This document shows, piece after piece, positions 43,275-52,948 of a stretch of 64,000 nt of DNA (position 1 is the first letter of the stretch; each line of letters begins with the position of its first letter). Origin of the DNA: Flavobacteriales bacterium. Its GTDB lineage: Bacteria > Bacteroidota > Bacteroidia > Flavobacteriales_F > PHOS-HE28. The stretch spans positions 147,609 to 211,608 of the forward strand of contig JAHBUL010000008.1 of assembly GCA_019638085.1 (NCBI GenBank). Direction: 5' to 3'. The notes under the pieces were generated by a model. It was not told the origin of the DNA. It saw only the letters and a list, made by a program, of their open reading frames with translations, and did no database searches. The position numbers and the translations under genes were made by a program.

Positions 43275-44507
43275 CTACCTCAGCACCCCTTCCTCCACCG
43301 CCATATCCACAATGTGCTCTCCAATGGCCAAGCAGGCCGTGGCTGCAGGGGAAGGGGCGTTGAGCACGTGTATGTGCGTTCCGCTCCGCTCGATGCGGAA
43401 ATCGTCCACCATTTCCCCATCCCTACCGAGCAACATGGCACGGACTCCCGCACGGCCGGGTTCGATCTCGTCCATTTCCAGGGAAGGGATCAATCGCCGT
43501 AGCGTCTTCAAAAAGAGCTTTTTGCTGAAGGCCCTGCGGTATTCATCAATGCCGTAGGACATGTTCTTGAAGAAAAGCTTCCACGTGCCACCGTAGGTGA
43601 GCGCATCCCATGTGTCCCGGAGGCTGAAATCCGTTTTGCCGTAGCCCTCGCGCTTGAACGTGAACACCGCGTTGGGCCCGCATTCGGTACTCCCGTCGGT
43701 CATGCGGGTGAAGTGGACACCAAGGAACGGGAAGCGCGGGTCCGGCACCGGATAGATCAGGTTCTTCACCTTGTGCTTGCCCTTTTCCGTGAGTTCGTAA
43801 TAATCGCCCCTGAATCCGACGATCTGTTCTTTCACAGCTACACCGTCCGCACGGGCCAGTCGATCACTTTGAAGTCCCGCGCAAAAGATGACGCACTTGG
43901 CCTGATAAGCGCCTTTGTTCGTGCGGACAACACTACCATCCGTACCCGGAGTGGTGCCCTGTACTTCTTCACCTGTGCGTACTTCGGAGGAATGATTGAT
44001 CGCCAGCGCCAGTTCCGCCATCTTGTTGGTGGCACCGCGAAAATCGATGATGCCGGTACAGCCCACCCAAAGGCCGGCGATACCGGTACAGTATGGCTCT
44101 ATCTGCTTGATCTCATCCGCAGTGATGCGCTTGAGGTCCTCGATCCCATTCGCGATGCCGCGCTGGTGGATCTTGTCCAAACGCGGCAGTTCATCAGGCT
44201 CCATGGCCACAATGATCTTTCCGCACACATCATGTTCGATGCCGTTCTCCTTGGCGAAGGCCACAAGTTCACGACGTCCCTGTGCACAGGTCTGTGCCTT
44301 CTTGCTTCCGGGCACATAGTAGATCCCACTGTGGATCACACCGCTGTTATGCCCGGTTTGGTGATCGCTCAACACGGCTTCCTTTTCCAATAGCAGGATG
44401 CGCTTGGCGGGAAAACGAGTTTGCAGCTTAAGGAGAGTGGCAGCGCCGACAATACCGCCGCCCACAATAACCACATCCCAAGTAGCACGGTCCTCTCTGC
44501 TTTGCAT
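43275..44507 (-). CDS. lhgO: L-2-hydroxyglutarate oxidase
   Basis: This 410-residue FAD enzyme has VVIVGGGIVGAATLLKL (nucleotide binding) near residue 12, then HQTGHNSGVIHSGIYYVPGS, characteristic of LhgO, and a C-terminal FAD contact in EIEPGRAGVRAMLLGRDGEM with FLGVHFTRMTDGSTECGPNA in the middle. It oxidises L-2-hydroxyglutarate to 2-oxoglutarate and passes electrons to the membrane. The longer frame begins at 44537 overlapping the upstream gene by four bases, but a TAACTTCG motif at 44517-44524 lies within those codons, so ATG 44507 is preferred. Confidence 0.92.
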   Translation of the reverse strand: MQSREDRATWDVVIVGGGIVGAATLLKLQTRFPAKRILLLEKEAVLSDHQTGHNSGVIHSGIYYVPGSKKAQTCAQGRRELVAFAKENGIEHDVCGKIIVAMEPDELPRLDKIHQRGIANGIEDLKRITADEIKQIEPYCTGIAGLWVGCTGIIDFRGATNKMAELALAINHSSEVRTGEEVQGTTPGTDGSVVRTNKGAYQAKCVIFCAGLQSDRLARADGVAVKEQIVGFRGDYYELTEKGKHKVKNLIYPVPDPRFPFLGVHFTRMTDGSTECGPNAVFTFKREGYGKTDFSLRDTWDALTYGGTWKLFFKNMSYGIDEYRRAFSKKLFLKTLRRLIPSLEMDEIEPGRAGVRAMLLGRDGEMVDDFRIERSGTHIHVLNAPSPAATACLAIGEHIVDMAVEEGVLR

Positions 44508-44516
44508 CAATGGCGG

Positions 44517-44524
44517 CGAAGTTA
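44517..44524 (-). promoter_or_regulatory. Promoter-like element deciding the lhgO start
   Basis: TAACTTCG followed by CCGCC on the minus strand, ten bases before ATG 44507. No TTG at 19-21 bases is present. It argues against the ATG at 44537. Confidence 0.45.
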
Positions 44525-44533
44525 TCGCGTGGA

Positions 44534-45844
44534 TCATACCACCGGAGCGATCCGTTCCTCGCGGGGTACACGTAGGAGCAGTAGCGCTCCCAGCACGAAG
44601 AAGGACCCGATCACAACAATGGTATTGCGAATGTCGCCTGTAAGCTGGTTCACCATGCCGAATGCCAAGGTGCCCAACACAGTGGCGAGGTAGAAACTCA
44701 CATCGTAGAAGGAGAAAAACGATGCATGGTCATCGGTCTTCGGTAACAGTTTGGCATAGGTGCTGCGCGAGATCGCTTGGGTGCCTCCCATCACCAAGCC
44801 GACAAAGGCAGCCAATATGTAGAACTCATTGGTAGCTTGGATACGATACGCCGCCAAGCAGATGCCCATCCAGATCACCAAGCCGATGATCAAGGCCGCT
44901 ATGTTACCAAAGCGCCTGCTAAGCCTGACGAAGAGCATGGCTCCCACCGCCGCGACCAATTGGATCACCAGGATGCTGATGATAAGACCACTATCAGCGA
45001 TGGACGATCCGTCGGGTTCCTTGATCTCCTGCTTGGCATAGGTCACCGCGAGGTACATCACGGTTTGCACGCCCATGTTGAACACGAAGAAGGCCGTAAG
45101 GAAGCGCCTGAGCCGCTTGAGGCTGAGCATTTGCAACCAGACCCGCCGCAGTTCGCGGTAGCCCACCGTGAGCACATTCACCGTATCCTCCTTCGGCGCT
45201 TTGCTGTCGGGTAGGCTGCGGAAAGTGATCTGCGCCCAACCTGCCCACCAAATGCCAACGGTAAGGAAGGAAAGACGTGCTGGCAGTCCCTCCCTATCCG
45301 GAATGCCGAAAAATTGCGGCTTCATCACCATCAATAGATTGATCACCAGCAGGATCACACTGCCCACATAACCCATCGCATAGCCTTTAGCGCTCACGCG
45401 ATCATGGTCCTTCGGCTCGGCTATTTCCGGTAGGTAGGCATCGTAGAAGATCAGGCTGCCGGAGAAACCAATGCTGGCCAGCATGAAGAGCACCAGACCG
45501 ACCCACAGGTTGGCGTATGTGAAGAAGAAGAGACCTCCACAACTGATGGCACCGAGATAACAGAAGAACTTGAGGTAGTTCTTCTTATTTCCGCGATGAT
45601 CTGCAATGCCCGAGAGCAGTGGTGCTACAGCCGCCACCAACAGAAAGCCCAACGAGAGCGTATAGGACTGGAGCGATGCCGCCGGTAGCCCGTAGGTGAC
45701 CAACACCTGATCCTTCCCGCCCATGGTGGTGATGGCAGCAAAGTAGATCGGAAAAATGGCCGAGGTGATGGTGAGCGAGTAGGCCGAGTTGGCCCAGTCG
45801 TACATGGTCCATGCGCGGATCAGGCGGGGATCCCCTTTTTGCAT
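44534..45844 (-). CDS. UMF1/Atg22-like MFS transporter
   Basis: This 436-residue protein is taken from ATG 45844 (MQKGDPRLIRAWTMYDWANS), the usual family start; the open frame is 25 codons longer. It has about 12 membrane helices. AWTMYDWANSAYSLTITSAI and LSGIADHRGNKKNYLKFF are hallmark sequences of the UMF1 family (related to yeast Atg22 vacuolar effluxers), and GGTQAISRSTYAKLLPKTDD is the conserved loop of the second half. Substrates in bacteria are not known; amino acids are possible by analogy. It lies upstream of lhgO, 26 bases away. Confidence 0.88.
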   Translation of the reverse strand: MQKGDPRLIRAWTMYDWANSAYSLTITSAIFPIYFAAITTMGGKDQVLVTYGLPAASLQSYTLSLGFLLVAAVAPLLSGIADHRGNKKNYLKFFCYLGAISCGGLFFFTYANLWVGLVLFMLASIGFSGSLIFYDAYLPEIAEPKDHDRVSAKGYAMGYVGSVILLVINLLMVMKPQFFGIPDREGLPARLSFLTVGIWWAGWAQITFRSLPDSKAPKEDTVNVLTVGYRELRRVWLQMLSLKRLRRFLTAFFVFNMGVQTVMYLAVTYAKQEIKEPDGSSIADSGLIISILVIQLVAAVGAMLFVRLSRRFGNIAALIIGLVIWMGICLAAYRIQATNEFYILAAFVGLVMGGTQAISRSTYAKLLPKTDDHASFFSFYDVSFYLATVLGTLAFGMVNQLTGDIRNTIVVIGSFFVLGALLLLRVPREERIAPVV

Positions 45845-45956
45845 CGGGGCAAGGTAGGGCGCGGTTGGAAAAGATGAGTAGGTGCGGTGAGGAGAATGTG
45901 CAAGGGCAGACTCTCGCACCCTCGCTCTTTTTCTTCTCCTTGGCTGATACCGGTCC

Positions 45957-47129
45957 CTATTTCACCACATCCACTTCCACCCGGCGGTTCTGACTGGTGG
46001 ATACCTCGTCATCGCCTTCCGTTGCCGGGCTTGAACCGCCTTTATCCGCAACGGAGATCCGATCTGCAGCGATTCCCGCATTTACCAGAAAGCCCTTTAA
46101 CGATTCCGCACGGTCCTTCCCTAGCGACTTCAGATCAGGACGCATGCTCGATCGGTCCACTTCCTTCACGTCACTATGGCCTGTCAACATCACCTTGATC
46201 TTCGGGTTGGCATTCAACACCGAGGCCAAGCTGTCCATCTGCGTCCTCATCGAGGGGTCGATGTCCTTGCTGAACCGCTTGAAATAGATCACACTCCGAT
46301 CCACGCGTTCCGTGGGTGTAAGCCCTGGATTGGCCGTGACCTTACGGCCATATATAAACTCGCTTTTATCCTTGTCGATCTGCTCGCAGGAGCATTCGCT
46401 GAGCAGCTTCACGGGTGTAACGCTCACGTCGTCGATGAAGAAATAGGCATTGGGACGTTGCGGCCGTACTTCTCCTTTCGGGCGCCGGGTTTTTCCCGCG
46501 TTCACCTTATCCGTGGCGGCAAAGTTGCCGATGATCAGGTACTGTTCGTCGCCTTTGGCCTCGTATACACCACACACCCCTTGCCATCCCTCCATATCGT
46601 CATACACTTTGGTCTTCAGGTCGGGTACCTGCGCTTCGTAGGTCAGACTGGCCGCGTCCTTCTTGTTCACCACGATCCGGCTGACGTACGCACCAAGCTG
46701 ATCGCTGGAGTACTTGCTCAGTTCACCAAGGCTCACGTAGTAGCTGATACAGTATTTCTGGCCCTTCTTCAGCATCTTCTTGAACTTCACCTGCAGGTAG
46801 CTCCGTGGCTCTTTGTCCATGTAGCTATACCAAAGCACACCGGCATAGTTGATACCGCTGAGAGCACTCTGGAAGCCGTTCGCGTTCTTTGGGGCGTAGG
46901 CTGGTGAATTGCTATCGATGCTTTCACTATAAAGATCGGCTTTTGCCGAGGTCGGGCTATTCCACCCTTTGGCCGACTCAATGCCGCCCAAGCGCCGCAA
47001 TTTCCCCTCGATCTCTTCAAAACTGCCATTGGCAACCATGTTAAGACTGTCCGGAATTTGTTGAGCATAACCCAAAAGAGAGACGAAGGAGAGAGCAGCG
47101 GCAAGGGAGAGTTGATGGAGGTGTTTCAT
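45957..47129 (-). CDS. OmpA-family outer-membrane protein
   Basis: This 390-residue protein has a signal peptide (HQLSLAAALSFVSLLGYAQ). The first ~240 residues form a beta-sandwich-like, carbohydrate-binding-like region (VANGSFEEIEGK, FIDDVSVTPVKLL). The OmpA C-terminal domain covers about residues 265-390, with VIYFKRFSKDIDPSMRTQMD, VMLTGHSDVKEVD, and RAESLKGFLVNAGIAADRIS before SQNRRVEVDV. The domain binds peptidoglycan, so the protein probably tethers the envelope. TACATTCG (47165-47172) lies before the start. Confidence 0.88.
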   Translation of the reverse strand: MKHLHQLSLAAALSFVSLLGYAQQIPDSLNMVANGSFEEIEGKLRRLGGIESAKGWNSPTSAKADLYSESIDSNSPAYAPKNANGFQSALSGINYAGVLWYSYMDKEPRSYLQVKFKKMLKKGQKYCISYYVSLGELSKYSSDQLGAYVSRIVVNKKDAASLTYEAQVPDLKTKVYDDMEGWQGVCGVYEAKGDEQYLIIGNFAATDKVNAGKTRRPKGEVRPQRPNAYFFIDDVSVTPVKLLSECSCEQIDKDKSEFIYGRKVTANPGLTPTERVDRSVIYFKRFSKDIDPSMRTQMDSLASVLNANPKIKVMLTGHSDVKEVDRSSMRPDLKSLGKDRAESLKGFLVNAGIAADRISVADKGGSSPATEGDDEVSTSQNRRVEVDVVK

Positions 47130-47262
47130 TCGTGAAGTTCACGTTTGGTTTGAATGGAGGTCGGCGAATGTAGATGATCCGTTCGCGTCACACTATAAGT
47201 CAAGGTCCGTGCCGATCGTGGCATGGCCAACGTTAACGCACCGTACCGGGGAACAGCACACG

Positions 47263-47294
47263 AAAAAAGGGCCGCCCCGTCAGGACGGCCCTTT
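47263..47294 (-). terminator. Intrinsic terminator of rpmH
   Basis: On the minus strand AAAGGGCCGTCC, a short TGAC loop and GGGGCGGCCCTTTTTT form a strong stem with a U tract, 24 bases after the rpmH stop. Confidence 0.9.
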
Positions 47295-47317
47295 GAGGCT
47301 CTTGCTACTGCTATCGC

Positions 47318-47476
47318 TTATTTGCGGCCGCGAGGCTCGTCGCTCACGGACAGCTTGTGCCGGCCTTCAGCCCGGCGGCTGGCCAGAATGGCCCGTCCCG
47401 CAGGGGTGCTCATACGCTCACGGAAACCGTGCTTGTTCACACGTTTGCGCTTGCTGGGCTGGTAGGTACGTTTCAT
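47318..47476 (-). CDS. rpmH: Ribosomal protein bL34
   Basis: This 52-residue protein reads [20 protein letters not shown] from the start and ends [17 protein letters not shown], matching bL34 throughout, including [17 protein letters not shown]. It is part of the 50S subunit. It is too short for ordinary length cutoffs. It has its own promoter upstream (47507-47536) and a strong terminator downstream, so it is monocistronic here; the common dnaA or rnpA neighbours are absent. Confidence 0.97.
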   Translation of the reverse strand: MKRTYQPSKRKRVNKHGFRERMSTPAGRAILASRRAEGRHKLSVSDEPRGRK

Positions 47477-47506
47477 GGCCGTTCAGTATTTCTTGAAAAG
47501 GGAGCG

Positions 47507-47536
47507 CAAAGATAGTTCTTCAATTGATCCGTGCAA
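47507..47536 (-). promoter_or_regulatory. rpmH promoter (Bacteroidota consensus)
   Basis: On the minus strand TTG (47534-47536) is followed after 19 bases by TATCTTTG (47507-47514), a perfect match to the Bacteroidota primary sigma pattern TTG-N19-21-TAnnTTTG, then CGCTCCC. The rpmH ATG follows 30 bases later. Confidence 0.85.
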
Positions 47537-47583
47537 CTCAAAGTGCGCCTATCGCCGGAACAAAGGCAAACGTGCGGGTGCGC

Positions 47584-48357
47584 TCATCGTTGAAAGCGCA
47601 ATCGCTCCAATCCATATGCGGCCACTTGGCCTGTTTCGTCCTCCACGATCAAGCGGCCAGCCTCATCCACACCCAAGGGCCGCGCATTGAATTCAGCTCC
47701 ATCCAATGTGAAATCGGAAAATCGATTCCTTGCCCATAGCCGCTCTGCATAGCGCTCGGAAACAACATCAGGTTCATTCACCAAGAGCGTCCACCAGTGT
47801 TCCATACGCGCACAGAGAAGATCCAGAAGTTGCCTCAGGTCATGGGGCACTCTCGTCTCCTGTATCAAGCTGGTTGCAATCAGCTCCCGAGCCAACCCCG
47901 TGCTGTTCACATTGATCCCCACCCCCACAATGGCGGAAGCCAGCCGATGTCCGTGGAGTTCGTTGACGATCAAGATCCCCGCGACCTTATTCCGATCGAT
48001 CAACACGTCATTGGGCCATTTGATGCGAACTGCGATCGGGTTGCGACCTGCTTTATCCATGGCATCCGCCACAACGTCATGCACTGCAAGTGCCGCCGCC
48101 TTGGCCAAGTTGAATTGCTCTACCGCAGGGAAATCCTCAGGGATCAATACCAGGCTGGCTGCGAGGTCCAGACCGGCCGAGGTGCTCCACTCCCGCCCCC
48201 GCTGGCCCTTGCCGGCCGTTTGCTCAAAGGCCATGATGGCAGTCCCATGGCGCAATTCCTGGCGGGCAATGCCCGTGGCAGCATAGTTGTTCGTACTATC
48301 CACCGAGGGGAGCTGGATCACACGATGTCCGATGGTCGGATAGCTTTCCATGTACAA
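47584..48357 (-). CDS. birA: Biotin--[acetyl-CoA-carboxylase] ligase
   Basis: This 257-residue protein is a BirA-type ligase without an N-terminal helix-turn-helix, so it is not expected to repress. LPSVDSTNNYA, EQTAGKGQRGREWSTSAGL (biotinyl-AMP loop, Gly-rich GKGQRGR) and VRIKWPNDVLIDRNKVAGIL (catalytic Lys in KWPNDV) are present, with VGVGINVNST for the biotin site. It attaches biotin to acetyl-CoA carboxylase. ATG at 48351 is an alternative start. It diverges from rsfS. Confidence 0.95.
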   Translation of the reverse strand: MYMESYPTIGHRVIQLPSVDSTNNYAATGIARQELRHGTAIMAFEQTAGKGQRGREWSTSAGLDLAASLVLIPEDFPAVEQFNLAKAAALAVHDVVADAMDKAGRNPIAVRIKWPNDVLIDRNKVAGILIVNELHGHRLASAIVGVGINVNSTGLARELIATSLIQETRVPHDLRQLLDLLCARMEHWWTLLVNEPDVVSERYAERLWARNRFSDFTLDGAEFNARPLGVDEAGRLIVEDETGQVAAYGLERLRFQR

Positions 48358-48395
48358 TGAGAACTACTTCGTTCGGGAAGCCCACGCACGATGTG

Positions 48396-48403
48396 TACCT
48401 TTG
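48396..48403 (+). promoter_or_regulatory. Promoter -7 element of the rsfS-ftsH-cdsA group
   Basis: TACCTTTG, a perfect TAnnTTTG, followed by AACGCCC, lies 19 bases before the rsfS ATG. The best upstream match is TTC rather than TTG, with 21 bases spacing. Confidence 0.55.
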
Positions 48404-48422
48404 AACGCCCAATATAGACCGC

Positions 48423-48800
48423 ATGAAGGAAGCCCATCGACCACCCCACACCAACCCGTTGGTTGCTGCCGTGGTCCAAGGCATGCAAGAAGTGAAAGCA
48501 AAGGATATTGTACACCTCGACCTGAGCGAGCTACCGAATACCGTTTGTGACCACTTTGTGATCTGCCACGGGGATTCCAGCACGCAGGTGGAGGCCATTG
48601 CACGGAGCGTGGAGAAATTCACGATCCAGAAGGTCCACGAAAAGCCATGGCATACCGAAGGCAAGGAAAATGCCGGCTGGGTGCTCTTGGATTACGTGGA
48701 CGTGGTGGTACACATCTTCCGACACGATATGCGGGACTTTTACGGCCTTGACCAATTATGGGCGGACGCCCTTCGCAACACTTACGAGAACGTAGCTTGA
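48423..48800 (+). CDS. rsfS: Ribosome silencing factor
   Basis: This 125-residue RsfS/Iojap protein contains VAAVVQGMQEVKAKDIVHLD, CDHFVICHGDSSTQVEAIA and GWVLLDYVDVVVHIFRHDMR, the family signature, followed by FYGLDQLWADA. It binds uL14 on the 50S subunit and blocks subunit joining when nutrients are scarce. ftsH starts 10 bases after its stop. Confidence 0.95.
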   Translation: MKEAHRPPHTNPLVAAVVQGMQEVKAKDIVHLDLSELPNTVCDHFVICHGDSSTQVEAIARSVEKFTIQKVHEKPWHTEGKENAGWVLLDYVDVVVHIFRHDMRDFYGLDQLWADALRNTYENVA

Positions 48801-48809
48801 CCCATTACC

Positions 48810-50822
48810 GTGGAAAATAACGAGAAACCTAAAAAGGACGGTCCAGGACAGCAGCGCCCCAAGCGCTCCTTCAACTTCTACTGGATCTATGGGATCATCG
48901 TGGTGATGATCCTGGCCATGGGCCTGTTCAACTTCAACTCGAACCTGGTCCGGATAGACCTTTCGGATTACGATACCTTCCTCGAAAATGGGGATGTTCA
49001 GGGGATCGTGATGAACGGTGATGCCGTACTGGTGACCATCAAGAAGGAAAGCTTGAAGAAAGAGGTCCACAAGAAGAAACTGGCCGGTGTTTCCACGGAG
49101 GCGGGAGGCCCACAATACAGCTTCTACATCGGCAATAACCCCCAGATGGCGCAAAAGGTGATCGAGCAGGCCAGCGCCAAAAAGATCGATGTGCGCATCA
49201 ACCCGCAGAACGATATGGGGAAGGAGATCCTGCAATGGATGCTCTTCATCGGTGCCATTGTGCTGGTATGGATGTTCATGATGCGCCGAATGGGGGGACC
49301 CAGCGGCCCTGGAGGACAGATCTTCAATATCGGCAAGAGCCGCGCACAAGTGTTCGAGGGCGGTAAGAGCACCGATGTGAACTTCCACGATGTGGCTGGT
49401 CTTGAAGAGGCCAAGGAGGAGCTGCAGGAGATCGTGGATTTCCTCAAAACACCCAAGAAGTACACTGACCTAGGTGCCAAGATCCCAAAGGGTGCATTGC
49501 TCGTGGGCCCCCCAGGGACGGGAAAGACCCTGTTGGCCAAGGCCATAGCTGGCGAGGCACAAGTGCCGTTCTTTTCACTGAGCGGCTCGGACTTCGTGGA
49601 GATGTTCGTCGGTGTTGGTGCGAGCCGCGTGCGCGATCTCTTCAAGCAAGCGAAGGAAAAAGCGCCGAGCATCATCTTTATCGACGAGATCGATGCGATC
49701 GGCCGTGCCCGCGGGCGCAACGTGAATATGGGTTCAAACGATGAACGCGAGAACACGTTGAACCAGTTGCTCACTGAAATGGACGGCTTCGGCACCAACA
49801 CCGGGGTGATCCTGATCGGCGCTACCAACCGCGCCGATGTGTTGGACCGGGCATTGATGCGCCCGGGCCGCTTCGACCGTCAGATCTTCGTGGACATGCC
49901 CGACCTGAACGAGCGCATTGCCATCTTCAAGGTACACCTGAAGCCCTTGAAGATGGACATCGCCGTGGACGTGGAATTCCTCGCACGGCAGACTCCCGGC
50001 TTCAGCGGAGCGGACATTGCCAACATATGCAACGAGGCCGCCTTGATCGCTGCACGACGCAAGAAGACCTCCGTGGAGAAACAGGATTTCCTCGATGCCG
50101 TGGACCGCGTGATCGGTGGATTGGAGAAGAAGAACAAGATCATTACCAACGAAGAAAAACGAGCGATCGCCTACCACGAAGCAGGCCATGCCACCATCAG
50201 TTGGCTGGTGGAACATGCTTCGCCCTTGGTGAAAGTGACCATTGTGCCCCGCGGTCGCTCCTTGGGGGCCGCTTGGTACCTGCCCGATGAGCGCCACCTG
50301 ACCACCACCGAGCAGATGTTGGATGAGATCTGTGCGGCCATGGGCGGTCGCGCAGCCGAGGACATCATGTACGGCAAGGTGAGTACCGGTGCCTTGAGCG
50401 ACCTTGAAAAGGTGACCAAACAGGCCACCGCCATGGTCACTGTGTACGGACTCAACGAAAAGATCGGGAACATCAGTTTCTACGACAGTAGCGGACAAAG
50501 CGAATACAGCTTCGGCAAGCCGTACAGCGAGCATACTGCGAGGATGATCGACGAGGAGGTGCGCAACATCGTGGAAACGCAGTACATCCGGGCAAAGCGC
50601 ATCCTTTCCGAGAACAAGGACAAGCTTACGGCACTGGCCACCCAACTTTTGGAGAAGGAAGTGATCTTCAAGGAAGACCTGGAAAAGATCTTTGGTGATC
50701 GTCCTTTTGCGCGCGAGGAACAGGTTGTGACACCTGTAAAGCCCGAGAACGGGAATGGTGGTAAGGCCCCTTCGGAGGCTGAAGCAAACGGAGGTGAAGC
50801 TGACAACACATCAGTGGCCTAG
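48810..50822 (+). CDS. ftsH: ATP-dependent zinc metalloprotease FtsH
   Basis: This 670-residue protein starts with GTG at 48810. Two membrane helices (about 22-42 and 142-158) flank a small periplasmic domain. The AAA domain has Walker A GPPGTGKT (233-240), Walker [12 protein letters not shown], and the second-region arginines in [16 protein letters not shown]. The protease site is HEAGH (His456, His460), with the later zinc ligand in the [16 protein letters not shown] region. It degrades membrane and some soluble proteins. It lies 10 bases after rsfS; the C-terminal tail is hydrophilic ([19 protein letters not shown]). Confidence 0.97.
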   Translation: MENNEKPKKDGPGQQRPKRSFNFYWIYGIIVVMILAMGLFNFNSNLVRIDLSDYDTFLENGDVQGIVMNGDAVLVTIKKESLKKEVHKKKLAGVSTEAGGPQYSFYIGNNPQMAQKVIEQASAKKIDVRINPQNDMGKEILQWMLFIGAIVLVWMFMMRRMGGPSGPGGQIFNIGKSRAQVFEGGKSTDVNFHDVAGLEEAKEELQEIVDFLKTPKKYTDLGAKIPKGALLVGPPGTGKTLLAKAIAGEAQVPFFSLSGSDFVEMFVGVGASRVRDLFKQAKEKAPSIIFIDEIDAIGRARGRNVNMGSNDERENTLNQLLTEMDGFGTNTGVILIGATNRADVLDRALMRPGRFDRQIFVDMPDLNERIAIFKVHLKPLKMDIAVDVEFLARQTPGFSGADIANICNEAALIAARRKKTSVEKQDFLDAVDRVIGGLEKKNKIITNEEKRAIAYHEAGHATISWLVEHASPLVKVTIVPRGRSLGAAWYLPDERHLTTTEQMLDEICAAMGGRAAEDIMYGKVSTGALSDLEKVTKQATAMVTVYGLNEKIGNISFYDSSGQSEYSFGKPYSEHTARMIDEEVRNIVETQYIRAKRILSENKDKLTALATQLLEKEVIFKEDLEKIFGDRPFAREEQVVTPVKPENGNGGKAPSEAEANGGEADNTSVA

Positions 50823-50838
50823 CATCGATCCATACCGG

Positions 50839-51642
50839 ATGAGCGAATTTGCCAAGCGCGCGATCACGGGTGCCGCCTATGTGACACTTACGCTTGGTGC
50901 CGCTTGGGCTGGCCCGGTCACCACTACCCTATTGTTCTTGCCTGTATGTTTACTCGCGGCGCGAGAGATGTATCGGCTTACCGCGAGATCCTCCGTTCCC
51001 CATACTGCTACTTATCCCGTGCTGGCCGCCGCTGTGGTGTACGTCATACTGGCATTGATCAGTATTGTGCCGCGCATCTCTCCTCTGGCTGGCGTTACGG
51101 TGCTGTTCCTGGTCTTCTTTGGCGGGGTTCTGGAAACCCTCTGGAGGCACGGTGCATCGGCCAGTAAGGAGATCGGCTCATTGCTCATGGTACTATTTCT
51201 TGTTGCCTTGCCCTTCGGCCTCATCCCTGCATTGATGCATGGCGGTCCACAACTCTTTGTCGGCTTCATGCTGATGCTCTGGACCAATGATACCGGCGCA
51301 TACTTGGTAGGTCGCTCAATGGGTTGCACAGCATTGCTGCCTCGTGTAAGCCCCAAGAAAACAGTGGAGGGTTTCATTGGAGGGGTGGTACTGGCAATAG
51401 CTGTTGGTGCGGCATTGGGCCAAGCGTGGCCCATACTCACAATGATGGAGTGGATGGCCTGCGGTGCAGTAGTTGCGATCACCTCCACCATGGGAGACCT
51501 CTTGGAATCCGCGTTCAAGCGGGAGGCCGGCGTAAAGGATTCAGGCGATCTGCTTCCCGGCCACGGAGGAATATTGGACCGGTTCGATGGCTTCCTGCTC
51601 GCATTGCCTGCCATGCTGATCACCGTACAGCTGATCAATTGA
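50839..51642 (+). CDS. cdsA: Phosphatidate cytidylyltransferase
   Basis: This 267-residue protein is taken from ATG 50839 (MSEFAKRAITGAAYVTLTLG). It has about seven to eight membrane helices. The CDP-diglyceride synthetase signature is SGDLLPGHGGILDRFDGFL, with the metal-binding D-x2-S-like residues before it in TSTMGDLLESAFKREAGVKD. It makes CDP-diacylglycerol from phosphatidic acid and CTP. It starts 16 bases after the ftsH stop; next is psd, so phospholipid genes are clustered. Confidence 0.94.
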   Translation: MSEFAKRAITGAAYVTLTLGAAWAGPVTTTLLFLPVCLLAAREMYRLTARSSVPHTATYPVLAAAVVYVILALISIVPRISPLAGVTVLFLVFFGGVLETLWRHGASASKEIGSLLMVLFLVALPFGLIPALMHGGPQLFVGFMLMLWTNDTGAYLVGRSMGCTALLPRVSPKKTVEGFIGGVVLAIAVGAALGQAWPILTMMEWMACGAVVAITSTMGDLLESAFKREAGVKDSGDLLPGHGGILDRFDGFLLALPAMLITVQLIN

Positions 51643-51698
51643 TCAGCTGCTATTTGTGCAGGACCACTGGTCCTTATCCCCCCACATCACGCTCCGCC

Positions 51699-51706
51699 TA
51701 TATTTG
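51699..51706 (+). promoter_or_regulatory. Promoter -7 element of psd
   Basis: TATATTTG is a perfect TAnnTTTG, followed by GCCGCCCC, 14 bases before the psd ATG. Upstream the best is TTA at 22 bases. psd may be transcribed separately from cdsA. Confidence 0.5.
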
Positions 51707-51720
51707 GCCGCCCCTATGCC

Positions 51721-52377
51721 ATGAGACTCCACCGCGAAGGAATCGCCACCATACTGCTCATCATACTGGTGTGCGGACTCACCATATACGCCGCATGGCA
51801 GTGGTTCCCGCCGATGGTGGCATGGCCCATTACGCTCGCCATGGCCTGCCTGTTGGGTGTGGTACTTTGGTTTTTCCGTGTTCCCACCCGCGGTCCTGGC
51901 GAGGATGATACGCTCGTACTCTCTCCCTGTGACGGTAAAGTGGTCGTGGTGGAAGAAGTGACCGAAACGGAGTATTTCAAGGACAAACGTATCCAGGTCT
52001 CCATCTTCATGAGCCCCCTGAACGTACACGTGAACTACCATCCGATCAACGGGACCACTACCTACCGCAAATACCATAAGGGGAAATACTTGGTGGCATG
52101 GCATCCCAAAAGCAGCACCGAGAATGAGCGATCCACCGTGGTGGTGAAGCATGCCGTGCATGGTGAGGTGTTGATACGTCAGATCGCAGGTGCATTGGCC
52201 CGACGCATCCGGACGTACCCAGACCCGGGGGATGCCGTAGTGCAAGGAAGCGAGCTCGGTTTCATTAAATTCGGCTCCCGCGTGGACCTCTTTCTACCGC
52301 TCACTTCCTTGATCGCCGTGCAAGTTGGCCAGGTAGTAAAAGGAGCCACCACTGTAATTGCCCGGAACGAAGAATGA
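51721..52377 (+). CDS. psd: Phosphatidylserine decarboxylase
   Basis: This 218-residue enzyme of the short, archaeal-like Psd type has two N-terminal membrane helices (ATILLIILVCGLTIYAAW and AWPITLAMACLLGVVLWFF). Conserved regions are LSPCDGKVVVVEEV, VSIFMSPLNVHVNYHPING and GFIKFGSRVDLFLP. The GS pair is the self-cleavage site that makes the pyruvoyl group. It forms phosphatidylethanolamine. The stop overlaps the following lipoprotein start (ATGA). A pss gene is not in the window. Confidence 0.93.
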   Translation: MRLHREGIATILLIILVCGLTIYAAWQWFPPMVAWPITLAMACLLGVVLWFFRVPTRGPGEDDTLVLSPCDGKVVVVEEVTETEYFKDKRIQVSIFMSPLNVHVNYHPINGTTTYRKYHKGKYLVAWHPKSSTENERSTVVVKHAVHGEVLIRQIAGALARRIRTYPDPGDAVVQGSELGFIKFGSRVDLFLPLTSLIAVQVGQVVKGATTVIARNEE

Positions 52378-52895
52378 ACATGCGCATCCTCCTTCCCTTG
52401 TTCGCTGTATTGCTATTCACCGCCTGCACCAACGATGCACCACCCGAGCAGACCACCCCTTTATCCGAACAGGAACCACCGATTCAGGTAGAGGAACCTT
52501 CCCCGCCTCCGGCTCCGGCCAATGTAGTGGAGCTACACACCTTGGCGGGTTCCGGATTGAAATACAATGGGGTGTACGACCACACCTCGGGCAACATCCA
52601 CTACTTCATACGCTTTTTCGAGCGCGGCAATGCAGCCTTGGTCGCAGGCCAGCAGGAGCCCGGTGACCCTGTGGACATCCGGCGCTACCTGACCGAGAAT
52701 GCCAAAAGCGGCGAGAATAACGTGCACAATGTTCCTGTGACCCAGCGCAACGACAGCCTCTTTTTCTCAACCATGGCCACACGCGGGGCCATTACATATG
52801 CCGGTGTCGTGGATGGGGATTCCCTACGCTTTGTCAAGCACAGCAAGGCGACCGGGAAGAAAGCCGTGGTCACCTACTGGTTCATCCCCGACTAA
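52374..52895 (+). CDS. Hypothetical lipoprotein
   Basis: This 173-residue protein has a lipoprotein signal with lipobox LFTAC (MNMRILLPLFAVLLFTAC). A Pro/Glu-rich linker of about 30 residues follows, then a globular beta-rich domain (GSGLKYNGVYDHTSGNIHYF, GDSLRFVKHSKATGKKAVVT). The family was not recognised. It overlaps psd by four bases, so translation is coupled, which is the only hint to its role in the envelope. Confidence 0.75.
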   Translation: MNMRILLPLFAVLLFTACTNDAPPEQTTPLSEQEPPIQVEEPSPPPAPANVVELHTLAGSGLKYNGVYDHTSGNIHYFIRFFERGNAALVAGQQEPGDPVDIRRYLTENAKSGENNVHNVPVTQRNDSLFFSTMATRGAITYAGVVDGDSLRFVKHSKATGKKAVVTYWFIPD

Positions 52896-52948
52896 TACCT
52901 ACACCACACGGAGGGGTGTTCAATCCTGCCTTACCTCGGACCGGGAGG